From positions 1-64,000 of the forward strand of contig NZ_BMUY01000005.1 of NCBI RefSeq assembly GCF_014650435.1: a stretch of 64,000 nucleotides of DNA, read 5' to 3'. Position numbers and translations under genes: made by a program. Numbering within the stretch: position 1 is the first letter of the stretch; each line of letters opens with the position of its first letter. A model generated the notes under the pieces. The model was given only the letters and a program-made list of their open reading frames with translations. It did no database searches and was not told where the DNA came from. Shown here piece after piece: positions 36,486 to 45,088 of this stretch. Origin of the DNA: Streptomyces tendae. Its GTDB lineage: Bacteria; Actinomycetota; Actinomycetes; Streptomycetales; Streptomycetaceae.

Positions 36486-36674
36486 GGTCGTACGTCTCCT
36501 ACTCGCCGGGCAGGGGGTGCCCCCTGCGCAAGTCAAGTAGGGACCGTTGGCGGCGTCCGAGCCGCGGTTCGGGTACGGCGGGCCCCACCGCCGTGCCGCG
36601 TCCCTGCGGGCCGCGGCTGGTGCTCAGCCTAACGCCGGGGCGGCGTCAGGGGCACCTCGGGAGGCTGCGTGCGC

Positions 36675-36962
36675 CTACCAGCCCTTCTCGAACATCCGCG
36701 CCACTTCGGCGATGCGCACCTCGTCGCGCCGGTAGTACGTGCGGCGCCGGATCCTCCTGGTGCGGAGCAGGCCGAGTCCGGCGAGGAGGCCCAGGTGGGT
36801 CTCGGCCACCCGGCGGGGCACCCCGAGCTTGGCGGCGACGGGGCCCGCGTGGACACCGTGCTCGGCGGCGTCGACGCGGCGCTGCGACGGGAAGTGCGCG
36901 GCCGGATCCTTCAGCCACTCCAGGATGTCGAGACGCGTGCCGTGCACGGGGGTCCTGAGCAT
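36675..36962 (-). CDS. ArsR-like winged-helix regulator
   Basis: 95 residues. Helix-turn-helix with TRLDILEWLKDP, then VAAKLGVPRRVAETHLGLLAGLGLL and the wing RRRTYYRRDE. No metal-binding Cys are present. GGGAGGA precedes ATG 36962. It is divergent from the MarR gene and upstream of the fluoride operon on the same strand with a 189-bp gap, so it might regulate either. Confidence 0.82.
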   Translation of the reverse strand: MLRTPVHGTRLDILEWLKDPAAHFPSQRRVDAAEHGVHAGPVAAKLGVPRRVAETHLGLLAGLGLLRTRRIRRRTYYRRDEVRIAEVARMFEKGW

Positions 36963-37059
36963 CTCGTCCTCCCTGCGCGCGGGCCCGCCCCTGCCGTGTC
37001 CGTCCACCTTCCCGCAGCCGGGGCCCCGTTGTCCGGCGACCGGGCCATTTGCACATTCA

Positions 37060-37073
37060 ACCAATATCGGTTC
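37060..37073. promoter_or_regulatory. AACCAATATCGGTT dyad between ArsR-like and MarR genes
   Basis: 14-bp near-perfect dyad (AACC-R-ATAT-Y-GGTT), 19 bp upstream of the MarR ATG. It is AT-rich against its surroundings, so a promoter/operator is likely. Confidence 0.5.
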
Positions 37074-37091
37074 CGGTGCTACCGTTCACCC

Positions 37092-37499
37092 ATGGGAGCC
37101 AGGACGGCCGGCGCGCGGCTCGAGGAACGGTGGCGGGACATCCTGTCCGTGCACGCGCGCACGATGTGCGAGATCGACCGGGCGCTGCATCCGCACGGCC
37201 TGGGCGCGAGCGACTTCGAGGTGCTCGACCTCCTCGTGACCGAGGGGCCCGAGGCCGGCGACCGGTGCCGGGTGCAGAACCTGGTCGGCCGGGTCCACCT
37301 GAGCCAGAGCGCGCTGTCCCGGCTCATCGCCCGGCTGGAGAAGGACGGGCTGGTGCACCGCTCCATGTGCGCCGAGGACCGGCGCGGCGTGTACGTCACG
37401 CTCACCCCGAGGGGCCGGGACCTGCACGCCGAGATACTGCCGCTGCAGCGGGCCGCGCTGGCCCGCACGCTGGGCGACGACGAGGGCCACCGCCCCTGA
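37092..37499 (+). CDS. MarR-family transcriptional regulator
   Basis: 135 residues. The recognition region reads LVGRVHLSQSALSRLIARLEKDGL, with the wing CAEDRRGVYVTLT. Residues Cys in RTMCEID, RCRVQ and SMCAED could be redox-sensitive. ATG 37092 directly follows the divergent operator region and has no strong ribosome site. It converges on the SseB gene with 34 bp between stops. Confidence 0.88.
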   Translation: MGARTAGARLEERWRDILSVHARTMCEIDRALHPHGLGASDFEVLDLLVTEGPEAGDRCRVQNLVGRVHLSQSALSRLIARLEKDGLVHRSMCAEDRRGVYVTLTPRGRDLHAEILPLQRAALARTLGDDEGHRP

Positions 37500-37533
37500 C
37501 GGGCAGCGGGGGCCCTCGCCACCGGTCTCGTTC

Positions 37534-37944
37534 CTAGGGACGGGCCAGCAGGGTGCGCACGCCGTCCGACGTGAGGGTGAGGCGGTGCTCCGAGCCGGCG
37601 TCGATGGACAGCGACAGGTCGTCGGCCGGCCACTGCGCGGCGAGGGCGCCCAGCGGCACCATGCGGTAGCGGGAGACGTACGGCAGCAGGTCGGCCATCT
37701 CCAGCTCCGAGGTGAACACGGGCACCACCTGGTTGCCGCCCTGCTGCTCCAGTACCGGCAGCGCCAGCATCCCGGGGTCGGCGGCGTCCTGGTCGTTCGC
37801 GTCGTCGGGCACCGGCACGAGGACGTCGCTGCTCGCGAGGGTGTCGAGTGCCGCCGTGTTGTCAGCGGTCTCGGTGGACTCGGCGAGCGTGTCCAGGGCC
37901 CGCTGGGCGGGCGTCACGGGGTGGTCGTTCGCGGGTGTCTCCAT
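37534..37944 (-). CDS. SseB-family protein
   Basis: 136 residues. SseB N-terminal domain fold: VLVPVPDDAND, MLALPVLEQQGGNQVVPVFTSELEM, and LSIDAGSEHRLTLTSDGV. Function is poorly defined in bacteria (enhanced serine sensitivity locus; type III secretion in some). I start at ATG 37944, which has AGGGA seven bases before it; the frame is open to 38073 with low-complexity residues. Confidence 0.85.
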   Translation of the reverse strand: METPANDHPVTPAQRALDTLAESTETADNTAALDTLASSDVLVPVPDDANDQDAADPGMLALPVLEQQGGNQVVPVFTSELEMADLLPYVSRYRMVPLGALAAQWPADDLSLSIDAGSEHRLTLTSDGVRTLLARP

Positions 37945-38093
37945 GGCAGATTCCCTGGTAGCGGCGGTGTTGCGGCCCGCGCGGACGATCGGCGCGGACA
38001 CGGGTCCAGCCTCGCGTACCCGGTCGTCCACGGCGCAACCCTGTTCGAGACGCGCACCCGATTCCGTACTCATCTGATCAGCCGGGAGCCCAC

Positions 38094-38125
38094 TTGATCG
38101 ATCATCAACGCGATGGGGTTAGCAT
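38094..38125 (+). promoter_or_regulatory. Likely gap promoter with overlapping dyad
   Basis: TTGATC (38094-38099) and TAGCAT (38120-38125) could be -35 and -10, with a rather long 20-bp spacer. TTGAT-CGATC-ATCAA (38094-38108) is a dyad covering the -35 box, a position suited to a repressor. Confidence 0.35.
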
Positions 38126-38156
38126 ATGAGCGCCGCCTAGCTCGAAAGATAGAGAC

Positions 38157-39611
38157 GTGACTGCCAACGACGACTCGTTCACCAACTGGAAGCACCGCGA
38201 AGAGACCGCGGAATCGATGATCCCGATGATCGGGAGGCTGCACCGGGAGCAGGACGTCACGATCCTGCTGCACAGCCGTTCCCTGGTGAACAAGTCGGTG
38301 GTCAGCATCCTCAAGACCCACCGCTTCGCCCGCCAGATCGCCGGGGCGGAGCTCTCGGTCACCGAGACGATGCCCTTCCTGCGCGCGCTCACCACGCTCG
38401 ACCTCGGTCCCTCGCAGATCGACCTCGGCATGCTCGCCGCGACCTACCGCGGCGACGACCGGGGTCTGTCGGTCGAGGAGTTCACCGCCGAGGCCGTCGC
38501 CGGGGCCACCGGCGCCAACAAGATCGACCGGCGTGAGGGGCGCGACGTCGTCCTGTACGGCTTCGGCCGCATCGGCCGGCTGGTCGCCCGGCTGCTCATC
38601 GAGAAGGCCGGGTCGGGCAACGGGCTCAGGCTGCGCGCCATCGTGGTCCGCGGCGGTGGGGAGCGGGCCGCCGAAGACATCGTCAAGCGTGCCTCGCTGC
38701 TGCGCCGCGACTCCGTGCACGGCCAGTTCCAGGGCACGATCACCGTCGACGAGGACAACAGCACGATCCTCGCCAACGGCAACGCGATCAGGGTGATCTA
38801 CGCGGACGACCCGGCGCAGGTCGACTACACGGCGTACGGCATCAAGGACGCCATCCTCATCGACAACACCGGCAAGTGGCGCGACCGCGAGGGCCTGTCG
38901 AAGCACCTGCGTCCGGGCATCGACAAGGTGGTGCTGACCGCTCCGGGCAAGGGCGACGTCCCGAACATCGTCCACGGCGTCAACCACGACACCGTCAAGC
39001 CGGACGAGCGGATCCTGTCCTGCGCGTCCTGCACCACCAACGCGATCGTCCCGCCGCTGAAGGCGATGGAGGACGAGTACGGCGTGCTGCGCGGTCACGT
39101 CGAGACGGTGCACTCCTTCACCAACGACCAGAACCTGCTGGACAACTACCACAAGTCGGAACGCCGCGGCCGCAGTGCGCCGCTGAACATGGTCATCACG
39201 GAGACCGGCGCCGCCTCCGCCGTCGCCAAGGCGCTGCCCGACCTGAAGGCGCGGATCACCGGCAGCTCGATCCGGGTGCCCGTGCCGGACGTGTCGATCG
39301 CGATCCTCAACCTCCAGCTGGCCCGCGAGGCGAGCCGGGAAGAGGTCCTGGAGTACCTGCGCGAGGTGTCGCTGACCTCGCCGCTCAAGCGGCAGATCGA
39401 CTTCATCGGCGCCCCCGACGCCGTCTCCAGCGACTTCATCGGCTCGCGGCACGCCTCGATCGTGGACGCCGGCGCGCTGAAGGTGGAGGGCGACAACGCG
39501 ATCCTCTACCTCTGGTACGACAACGAGTTCGGCTACTCCTGCCAGGTCGTCCGCGTCGTCCAGCACGTCTCCGGGGTGGAGTACCCGACGTACCCGGCTC
39601 CGGCGGTCTGA
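38157..39611 (+). CDS. gap: Glyceraldehyde-3-phosphate dehydrogenase, long form
   Basis: 484 residues. Residues 1-125 are an extra helical N-terminal domain. The NAD domain starts at about 129 (DVVLYGFGRIGRLVARLL), and the catalytic Cys292 is in CASCTTNAIVPP. VHSFTNDQNLLDN, GSSIRVPVPDVS and WYDNEFGYSCQV complete the family. Normal GAPDH is about 335 residues; this extended class occurs in actinobacteria as a second gene and may favour gluconeogenic or NADP-linked use, which is inference. Start GTG 38157 has only GAGA upstream. Confidence 0.92.
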   Translation: MTANDDSFTNWKHREETAESMIPMIGRLHREQDVTILLHSRSLVNKSVVSILKTHRFARQIAGAELSVTETMPFLRALTTLDLGPSQIDLGMLAATYRGDDRGLSVEEFTAEAVAGATGANKIDRREGRDVVLYGFGRIGRLVARLLIEKAGSGNGLRLRAIVVRGGGERAAEDIVKRASLLRRDSVHGQFQGTITVDEDNSTILANGNAIRVIYADDPAQVDYTAYGIKDAILIDNTGKWRDREGLSKHLRPGIDKVVLTAPGKGDVPNIVHGVNHDTVKPDERILSCASCTTNAIVPPLKAMEDEYGVLRGHVETVHSFTNDQNLLDNYHKSERRGRSAPLNMVITETGAASAVAKALPDLKARITGSSIRVPVPDVSIAILNLQLAREASREEVLEYLREVSLTSPLKRQIDFIGAPDAVSSDFIGSRHASIVDAGALKVEGDNAILYLWYDNEFGYSCQVVRVVQHVSGVEYPTYPAPAV

Positions 39612-39630
39612 GCGCGGCACACACGGGCAT

Positions 39631-39661
39631 GGGGCGGTGGGAGGTCGTCTCCCACCGCCCC
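39631..39661. terminator. Bidirectional hairpin terminator between gap and nanE
   Basis: Perfect 13-bp arms: GGGGCGGTGGGAG (39631-39643) pairs with 39649-39661 around GTCGT. It separates two convergent genes. Confidence 0.85.
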
Positions 39662-39675
39662 TCGCGCGTTCCGGG

Positions 39676-40356
39676 TCAGGGCGCCAGGGCGTCCACGAAG
39701 AGCCGGGTCAGCGCGGTCGGTGCCGTGATGGCGGTGCCCACGACGACGCCGTGCGCACCGGCGGCCAGGGCCCGGGCAGCCTGCTCGGGCGTCGCGATGC
39801 GGCCCTCGGCGATCACCGGGGTGTCCAGCGCGCCGGCGAGGTCGGTCACGAGTGCCAGGTCAGGGGCGACCTGCACCGGGGAGCCCGGCACGTAGCCGGA
39901 CAGGGTGGTGCCGACGAAGTCCGCCCCCTGGTCGGCGGCCGCGCGGCCCTCGGCGAGCGTGGACACGTCGGCCATGACCAGGGCGCCCGCCGCGTGGACG
40001 GCCTCGACCAGCTCGGCGAAGGTGCTGCCGTCGGGCCGCGGCCGGGCGGTGGCGTCGGCGGCGACGACCGCGGCGCCGGCCTCCACCAGGGCGAGCGCGT
40101 GGCGCACGGTAGGGGTGATGAAGACGCCGCTGTCGCCGTCCTTCCACAGGCCGATCACCGGCAGGTCGACGGCCGCGACGGTGGCCGCGACGACCTCCGG
40201 GCCGTTGACGCGCACGGCCGCCGCGCCGCCGGAGCGCGCCGCCAGGGCCATACGGACCAGGGTGTCGGTGTGGCGCATCGGGTCGCCGGGAGGCGCCTGG
40301 CAGGACACGATCAGGCAGCCCTCGAGCCGCTCGGCCAGGGACGGGGGCGGGGTCAT
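39676..40356 (-). CDS. nanE: N-acetylmannosamine-6-phosphate 2-epimerase
   Basis: 226 residues, a TIM barrel of the NanE family. It converts ManNAc-6-phosphate to GlcNAc-6-phosphate. Landmarks are LIVSCQAPPGDPM, PVIGLWKDGDSGVFITPT, ADATARPRPDG, VMADVST and GTTLSGYVPG, with VIAEGRIATPEQA at the phosphate site. It is the last gene of the esterase-sialidase-lyase-kinase-epimerase operon and overlaps the kinase stop by 4 bases. Confidence 0.93.
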   Translation of the reverse strand: MTPPPSLAERLEGCLIVSCQAPPGDPMRHTDTLVRMALAARSGGAAAVRVNGPEVVAATVAAVDLPVIGLWKDGDSGVFITPTVRHALALVEAGAAVVAADATARPRPDGSTFAELVEAVHAAGALVMADVSTLAEGRAAADQGADFVGTTLSGYVPGSPVQVAPDLALVTDLAGALDTPVIAEGRIATPEQAARALAAGAHGVVVGTAITAPTALTRLFVDALAP

Positions 40357-41300
40357 GAAGTGGCTCCGGTGGTGGGGGGCTGGTGCAGGGGCAGGGTGCG
40401 GGGCAGCGCGGCCGCCCCGAGAACCGCTGCGTCGGCGCCGCCCCGCGGCGGGCGCGGGCGCAGGTCGCGCAGCGGGGGCATGAGTTCGGCGGTGAAGGCC
40501 GCGCACAGGGCGTCCCAGTACAGGGCGCCGATGCGGGGCACGCCGCCTGCGACGACGACGCGGTCCGGTCCGAGCGCGTTGGCGAGGCCGCCCAGGACCC
40601 GGCCCGTCGCACGGGCGCCGAGCTTGATGGCGGTGGTGGCGTGCGGGTCGCCCCGGGCCGCGCGTTCGGCGACCGTCTGGAGGCGGTCGGCCGGTTGTCC
40701 GCCGAGCCGTGCGCAGTGGGCGGTGATGGCGGGGCCCGCAGCGACGGCCTCCAGGTGGCCGGTAGCTCCGCAGGTGCAGGGCAGCCCGTCGGCCTCCGGG
40801 CTGGGCAGGTGCCCGAGGTGTCCGGCGATTCCGGCGACGCCGTGCAGCACGCGTCCCGCCGCGGCGACGGCGCCGCCGACACCGGTGCCGACGGCGGCGT
40901 AGAGGAGGGTACGGTCGTCGTCCGGGCCGTCCAGTTCCGTCGCGGCGGCGGCGCGTACGTCGTTGTCGCAGGCCACGGGGAGGCTGGTACGGGTGGCGAG
41001 GCCGGCCGCGAGGGCGGTGCCCGCCCAGCCGCGGATGGTGTCGGTGGCGCTGGTGACGGTCCCGGTGACGGGGTCTATCACGCCGGCCGCGGCGACTCCG
41101 ATCGCGGTGGTGCCGTGGACCCGTACCGCGCGGGCGGCGATGGCCAGGGCGTCCAGCACCACCTCGGCGCCCTCCGTCGCCGGGGTGGGCAGGGTGTGCC
41201 GGGCGAGCACCGTGCCGTCGGTCCCGACCAGGGCGGCGGCGATCTTCGTGCCGCCCAGGTCGAGGCCGATGACCGGTGCGTCCGGGTGCGGTGCCGTCAT
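40353..41300 (-). CDS. nanK: ROK-family N-acetylmannosamine kinase
   Basis: 315 residues. ATP-binding GLDLGGTKIAAAL at the N-terminus, catalytic Asp in ACDNDVRAA, and GVGGAVAAAGRVLHG. The ROK zinc loop reads HLPSPEADGLPCTCGATGHLE: two Cys are kept, but the third canonical Cys (GC-E) is a His. The adjacent nanE and nanA genes indicate ManNAc as substrate; sugar specificity is inferred from context. Overlaps nanA by 4 bases. Confidence 0.88.
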   Translation of the reverse strand: MTAPHPDAPVIGLDLGGTKIAAALVGTDGTVLARHTLPTPATEGAEVVLDALAIAARAVRVHGTTAIGVAAAGVIDPVTGTVTSATDTIRGWAGTALAAGLATRTSLPVACDNDVRAAAATELDGPDDDRTLLYAAVGTGVGGAVAAAGRVLHGVAGIAGHLGHLPSPEADGLPCTCGATGHLEAVAAGPAITAHCARLGGQPADRLQTVAERAARGDPHATTAIKLGARATGRVLGGLANALGPDRVVVAGGVPRIGALYWDALCAAFTAELMPPLRDLRPRPPRGGADAAVLGAAALPRTLPLHQPPTTGATS

Positions 41301-42256
41301 CGGACCGGCAGCAGCCCGGCGCCGCGCAGGTGCCGCTCGACGTGGGCGATGTGGTCCTCGCCGAGCTGGATCTGCGGGGCGGCGGTGGTGCCGTGGGTGA
41401 ACACGCCGAGCAGCCGCAGGGCGTGTTTGAAGGCGCCGATGGCCGAGGAGTTGCGGCCCATCTCGCCCTCCGGGCCCGCGTCGACCAGGCCGAACAGCTC
41501 GACGAGCCGCTCCTGTTCCTTGACGGCGCGGTCCAGGTCGCCGCCGCGCACGGCGTCGTAGAGGCGGACGTAACCGGCCGGGTCCACGTTGCCGAGGCCC
41601 GGGACCACGCCGTCGGCGCCGGCCAGCAGGGCGGCGTCCACGGTCAGTTCGGAGCCGGTGAGGATGCTGAAGGAGGGGGCGGGGCCGTCGGCGCGGCCAT
41701 GGCGTCCGCCGAGTTCGACCATGAGGCGGCGCAGGCCGCCCTCGTCGCCGCTGCTGTCCTTGAGCCCGGCCAGCGTGCCGTCCTCGGCGAGTTCGCGCAC
41801 CAGGGCGGCGGAGAGCTTGCTGTGCACCGAGACGGGGAGGTCGTAGGCGTACAGGGGCAGGTCGACGGTGGAGCGGACCGCGCGGAAGTGGGCGGCGATC
41901 TCGCGCGGGTGGGTGCGGGCGTAGAAGGGGGCGGTGGCCACCAGGGCGTCGGCGCCGGCCTTGTGGGCGGCCTCGGCGTGGGCGAGTACCCGGGGGGTGG
42001 TCATGTCGATGGCCCCGGCGAGGACCGGGACGCGGCCCGCGACGGCCTCGACGACTGTGTCGAGGGCGACGGCGCGCTGCCGGTCGGTGAGGAAGGCGAC
42101 CTCGCTGCTGGAGCCCAGGGCGAACAGCCCGTGCACTCCCCCGCCGACGAGGTGCTCGACAAGCCGGGCGAGCGAGGCGGTGTCGACTTCGCCCGACGCG
42201 TCCAGAGGAGTGCAGACGGGCGGCACGACGCCGCTCAGGGGCTGGGACGAGGACAT
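41297..42256 (-). CDS. nanA: N-acetylneuraminate lyase-type (DapA-family) aldolase
   Basis: 319 residues, a class I aldolase TIM barrel. Schiff-base Lys in LAGLKDSSGDEGG and catalytic Tyr in LYAYDLPVSVHS. The pyruvate-carboxylate loop reads GSSSE where lyases usually have GSTGE. By context it splits sialic acid into ManNAc and pyruvate, feeding nanK and nanE. AGGAG precedes ATG 42256. Homologues in this superfamily also cleave other 2-keto acids, so specificity rests on the neighbours. Confidence 0.85.
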   Translation of the reverse strand: MSSSQPLSGVVPPVCTPLDASGEVDTASLARLVEHLVGGGVHGLFALGSSSEVAFLTDRQRAVALDTVVEAVAGRVPVLAGAIDMTTPRVLAHAEAAHKAGADALVATAPFYARTHPREIAAHFRAVRSTVDLPLYAYDLPVSVHSKLSAALVRELAEDGTLAGLKDSSGDEGGLRRLMVELGGRHGRADGPAPSFSILTGSELTVDAALLAGADGVVPGLGNVDPAGYVRLYDAVRGGDLDRAVKEQERLVELFGLVDAGPEGEMGRNSSAIGAFKHALRLLGVFTHGTTAAPQIQLGEDHIAHVERHLRGAGLLPVR

Positions 42257-42344
42257 GGTGTTTCTCCTGGGCTGTGCGGGTGGTGGTACGGGTGGAACGG
42301 GCCGCCGGGCACCGGGGTGCCGGCGCCCGGCGGCCCGTGGCCGG

Positions 42345-43829
42345 CTACGGCTGGGTGACGGCGAACGTCTTGTCGCCGTAGGAGTGCTGGCGACCGCGGA
42401 CCTCGTAGGTCGCGGTCGCCCGCACGTCGCCCGCGGTGGCGTTCGCGGGGACCGTGACAGGGATCCTCATGTTCGCGCCCTGGCCGGGGTCGAGCGCGGG
42501 CACGGAGGCTTCCGGTGCGCTCCAGCCGTCCGGCAGGTCGAGCGAGACCGTGCCGGCGGGGAGCCGTACGTCGTTCTGGCTGACGACGCGGACGGTGACG
42601 GTGGTGGTTCGCCCGGCGGGCAGGGAGGCGGGCGAGGTGACGGTGACCGGCGCGCAGACTCCTCCGAGCCACTGGAGGTCGAAGGAGGAGTAGGTGATGT
42701 GGTCGACGTTGCCCCGCTCCCACAGCAGGCCCATGCTCGGGTTGGGGCCCGTGCCGTCGCTGAGCGGGGTAAGTGTCGAGTAGGCGGCGGCGCCGGACTC
42801 GACCGTCCTGCGCACCGGCCAGGTCTGCCCGTTGTCGCAGGAGAGGCGGACGGTGAGGTTGCTGCGGCTGTTGGTCGTCGCGGTGTTGCTGAACATCAGC
42901 CACGAGGCGCGCGGGTGCGAGGCGTCCACGTTCGGCGCGAACCGCGTGACGGAGCCGTTGTTGGCCGGGTCGGGCAGCTCGGTGTCCTGCTGGAAGGGGG
43001 TGTAGGTGACGCCGCCGTCGGTGGAGTAGGCGACCGTCCGGTAGGGCCTGGAGCGGTTGTTGAGCATGATGCGGCCGTCGGACAGCTCCACGGTCTTGTT
43101 CTCGTCGCCGCCGGGGCCGACGGGGGTGCCCATCCTCCAGGTGGCGCCGTGATCGTCGCTGTAGGCGCTCACCGCGTAGTTGGCGCCGTCCTTGCGGATG
43201 GCGTACTGCTGGATCAGGCGGCCCTTGTAGGTGCCGTGGCGCAGCTGGGTGCCTTCGCCGGAGGCGGCGAACATGCCGGCCCAGGAGGGATCCTTGATGT
43301 CGGCGGTGATCCGCTCGTGCTGCCAGGTGAGGCCGTCGTCGTCGGAGTAGCTGTAGTCGGCCTGGAGGACGTCGGGATCGCTCTCGTCGTTGCCGGTGGC
43401 CGAGCCGAAGAAGCCCTGGTTCACGGAGGCCGCGTAGAAGAGGAAGACGCGGCCGGTCTCGTGGTCGACGAGGAGGCTGGGGTCGCCGTAGCCCTTGGGG
43501 GCGGCGTCCTTGCGCACGACCTGCTGGGCCTGCCAGGTGGTGCCGCCGTCGGTGCTGCGCCTGAGGACGACACCGATGTTGCCCGGCAGGTCGCCGAGGG
43601 TGGGCCGGGCGTCGTAGGCGGCGAGCAGGGTGCCCTCGGTGGTCCGGGTCAGGGCGGGGATGCGGTAGTAGGGGGAGCCGGTGCCGGCGGTGGCGAGGTC
43701 CTGCGAGGTGAGGGCGCCGGCGGCCGCGGCGGCCTTGCGGGGGGAATCGGCCCCGTGGGCGGCGGGGACGGTGGTGCCCAGGACGACCAGGGCGGCGGTG
43801 CCGACGGCCATGGTGACTCTTCGCTGCAT
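42345..43829 (-). CDS. Secreted exo-alpha-sialidase (GH33)
   Basis: 494 residues. A signal peptide (about 1-27) precedes a six-bladed sialidase propeller. It carries the RIP motif (SPYYRIPALTRT), catalytic Asp region AAYDARPTLGD and several Asp boxes (STDGGTTW, SDDDGLTW, SDDHGATW, SCDNGQTW). Catalytic Tyr and Glu regions are AAYSTLTPLSDG and LLWERG. Residues from about 385 form a NEW3/CARDB-like beta domain (VTVRVVSQNDV, LDLPDGWSAPE) for glycan or surface binding. It releases terminal sialic acid outside the cell for the adjacent uptake and catabolic genes. Confidence 0.93.
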   Translation of the reverse strand: MQRRVTMAVGTAALVVLGTTVPAAHGADSPRKAAAAAGALTSQDLATAGTGSPYYRIPALTRTTEGTLLAAYDARPTLGDLPGNIGVVLRRSTDGGTTWQAQQVVRKDAAPKGYGDPSLLVDHETGRVFLFYAASVNQGFFGSATGNDESDPDVLQADYSYSDDDGLTWQHERITADIKDPSWAGMFAASGEGTQLRHGTYKGRLIQQYAIRKDGANYAVSAYSDDHGATWRMGTPVGPGGDENKTVELSDGRIMLNNRSRPYRTVAYSTDGGVTYTPFQQDTELPDPANNGSVTRFAPNVDASHPRASWLMFSNTATTNSRSNLTVRLSCDNGQTWPVRRTVESGAAAYSTLTPLSDGTGPNPSMGLLWERGNVDHITYSSFDLQWLGGVCAPVTVTSPASLPAGRTTTVTVRVVSQNDVRLPAGTVSLDLPDGWSAPEASVPALDPGQGANMRIPVTVPANATAGDVRATATYEVRGRQHSYGDKTFAVTQP

Positions 43830-43855
43830 GAACAGGCCTCTTCTCGGGTGAGGGG

Positions 43856-44878
43856 TCAGGCGAGTTGGGGGTCGTGCGGTGCGGTCGGGACGGTGGGGGC
43901 CGCGGGGCGGGGTGCGGTGAGCAGTTCGCGCACCCAGGCGAGTTGTTCACGGCGGTGGTGGCCGCCGCCGCCCTCGTGGCCGTTGAACTCGTAGACGCGC
44001 AGGTCCTTCGGGCCGCCGTAGCGGTGATAGGCCGCGAAGCTCGTCGAGGGCGGGCAGATGTCGTCCATCATCGCGATGGAGAAGAGCGACGGGGCCGTGG
44101 CGCGGGCGGCCAGCAGGGCGGCGTCGACGTAGGACAGGGTGGCGAAGACGGTCTCGGTGCGGTCCCGGTGCAGGCGCAGGTACTCGGCGACCTCGGTGTA
44201 GGGCGGCCGGGCCGCGATCGTGGCGCCGCGCCGGATGTCGCAGAGGAAGGGGACGTCGGGCATCACCCCGGCCAGGCCCGGCACGAGCCCGGCCACCGCG
44301 AGGGCGATGCCGCCGCCCTGGCTGATGCCGGTGACGACGACCTTGCCCGGGTCGACGGCCGGATGCGCGCGTGCGGCCTCCACGAAGCGCACCGCGTCGG
44401 TGAACACCCGCCGGTAGTAGTGGTCGTGGGGGCTTTCGACGCCGCGAGTGAGGAAGCCGGGGACGGTGCCGTTCAGGGCGGCGGTGTCGGGGGTGTCGCC
44501 GCCGGCGGTGGACCAGCCCTGGCCGCGGGTGTCCATGACGAAGTGGGCGTGGCCGGCGTTGGCCCAGAGCACCTGCTCGTGCGGCAGACCGCGGCCCCGT
44601 CCGTAGCCGAGGAACTCCACCACGCACCCGAGCGGCCCGCTCGCCCGGGCGGGCAGGTGCAGCCAACCCCGGAGGGGCTCGCCGGCGAAGCCGGGCACCG
44701 TGACGTCGTAGGTGGTCACCTCGGTCAGTCCGGTGTCCACCGGCGTGAAGCCGGGTGCGCCGCCGGCGTCCCGGGCCTCGCGGAGTGTCTGCTCCCAGAA
44801 GGCGTCGAGGTCGGCGGGCTCGTCGAGGTCGGGCCGCAGTGCCAGGCACTGGGCGAGGGTGAGGTCCGTCAGTGGCAT
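43856..44878 (-). CDS. CE7-family acetyl esterase of the sialic acid operon
   Basis: 340 residues. Nucleophile in GISQGGGIA, acid in MMDDICPPST, His in NGHEGGGGHH, and DTRGQGWSTAGG. It closely parallels the CE7 gene at 24604. As first gene of the nan operon it may deacetylate O-acetylated sialic acids or released sugars before the aldolase step, a role not established for CE7. The likely repressor site lies about 104 bp upstream. Confidence 0.88.
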   Translation of the reverse strand: MPLTDLTLAQCLALRPDLDEPADLDAFWEQTLREARDAGGAPGFTPVDTGLTEVTTYDVTVPGFAGEPLRGWLHLPARASGPLGCVVEFLGYGRGRGLPHEQVLWANAGHAHFVMDTRGQGWSTAGGDTPDTAALNGTVPGFLTRGVESPHDHYYRRVFTDAVRFVEAARAHPAVDPGKVVVTGISQGGGIALAVAGLVPGLAGVMPDVPFLCDIRRGATIAARPPYTEVAEYLRLHRDRTETVFATLSYVDAALLAARATAPSLFSIAMMDDICPPSTSFAAYHRYGGPKDLRVYEFNGHEGGGGHHRREQLAWVRELLTAPRPAAPTVPTAPHDPQLA

Positions 44879-44981
44879 GGAGGGGCCCCGGTGGGTGAGG
44901 CGTGCGCGCGGCGCAGCGCGGAGGAACGGACGGGACCGGTCGGACCGGACCCGACGGGAGGGCGGTCGCTCTCGTCAAGAG

Positions 44982-44998
44982 CAGACGTCTGATGTCTG
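44982..44998. promoter_or_regulatory. Operator of the nan catabolic operon
   Basis: CAGACGTCTGATGTCTG, the exact reverse complement of the 17-bp word at 45937-45953. The centre AGACGTCT is a perfect dyad. It lies 104 bp before the esterase start. The probable ligand protein is the FadR-type regulator encoded between the two sites. Confidence 0.7.
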
Positions 44999-45088
44999 CT
45001 GATCGAGGACATTAGAGATCGGGACGGCGACCGTCAAGTGCCCGGGTTCGGCGCCGAACAGGGGTAAGCAGCGTCGGCGCGCACAAAA

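Noticed and set aside
36510..36527. GCAGGGGG-TG-CCCCCTGC hairpin as a terminator or riboswitch expression platform
   Set aside because: The loop is only two bases, it has no U-tract, and it lies just upstream of the crcB start. A structural role is possible but unsupported.
36486..36674. Possible fluoride riboswitch before crcB
   Set aside because: I looked for the conserved GG-AUGG and UGAUG-CCUAC segments on the minus strand and found neither.
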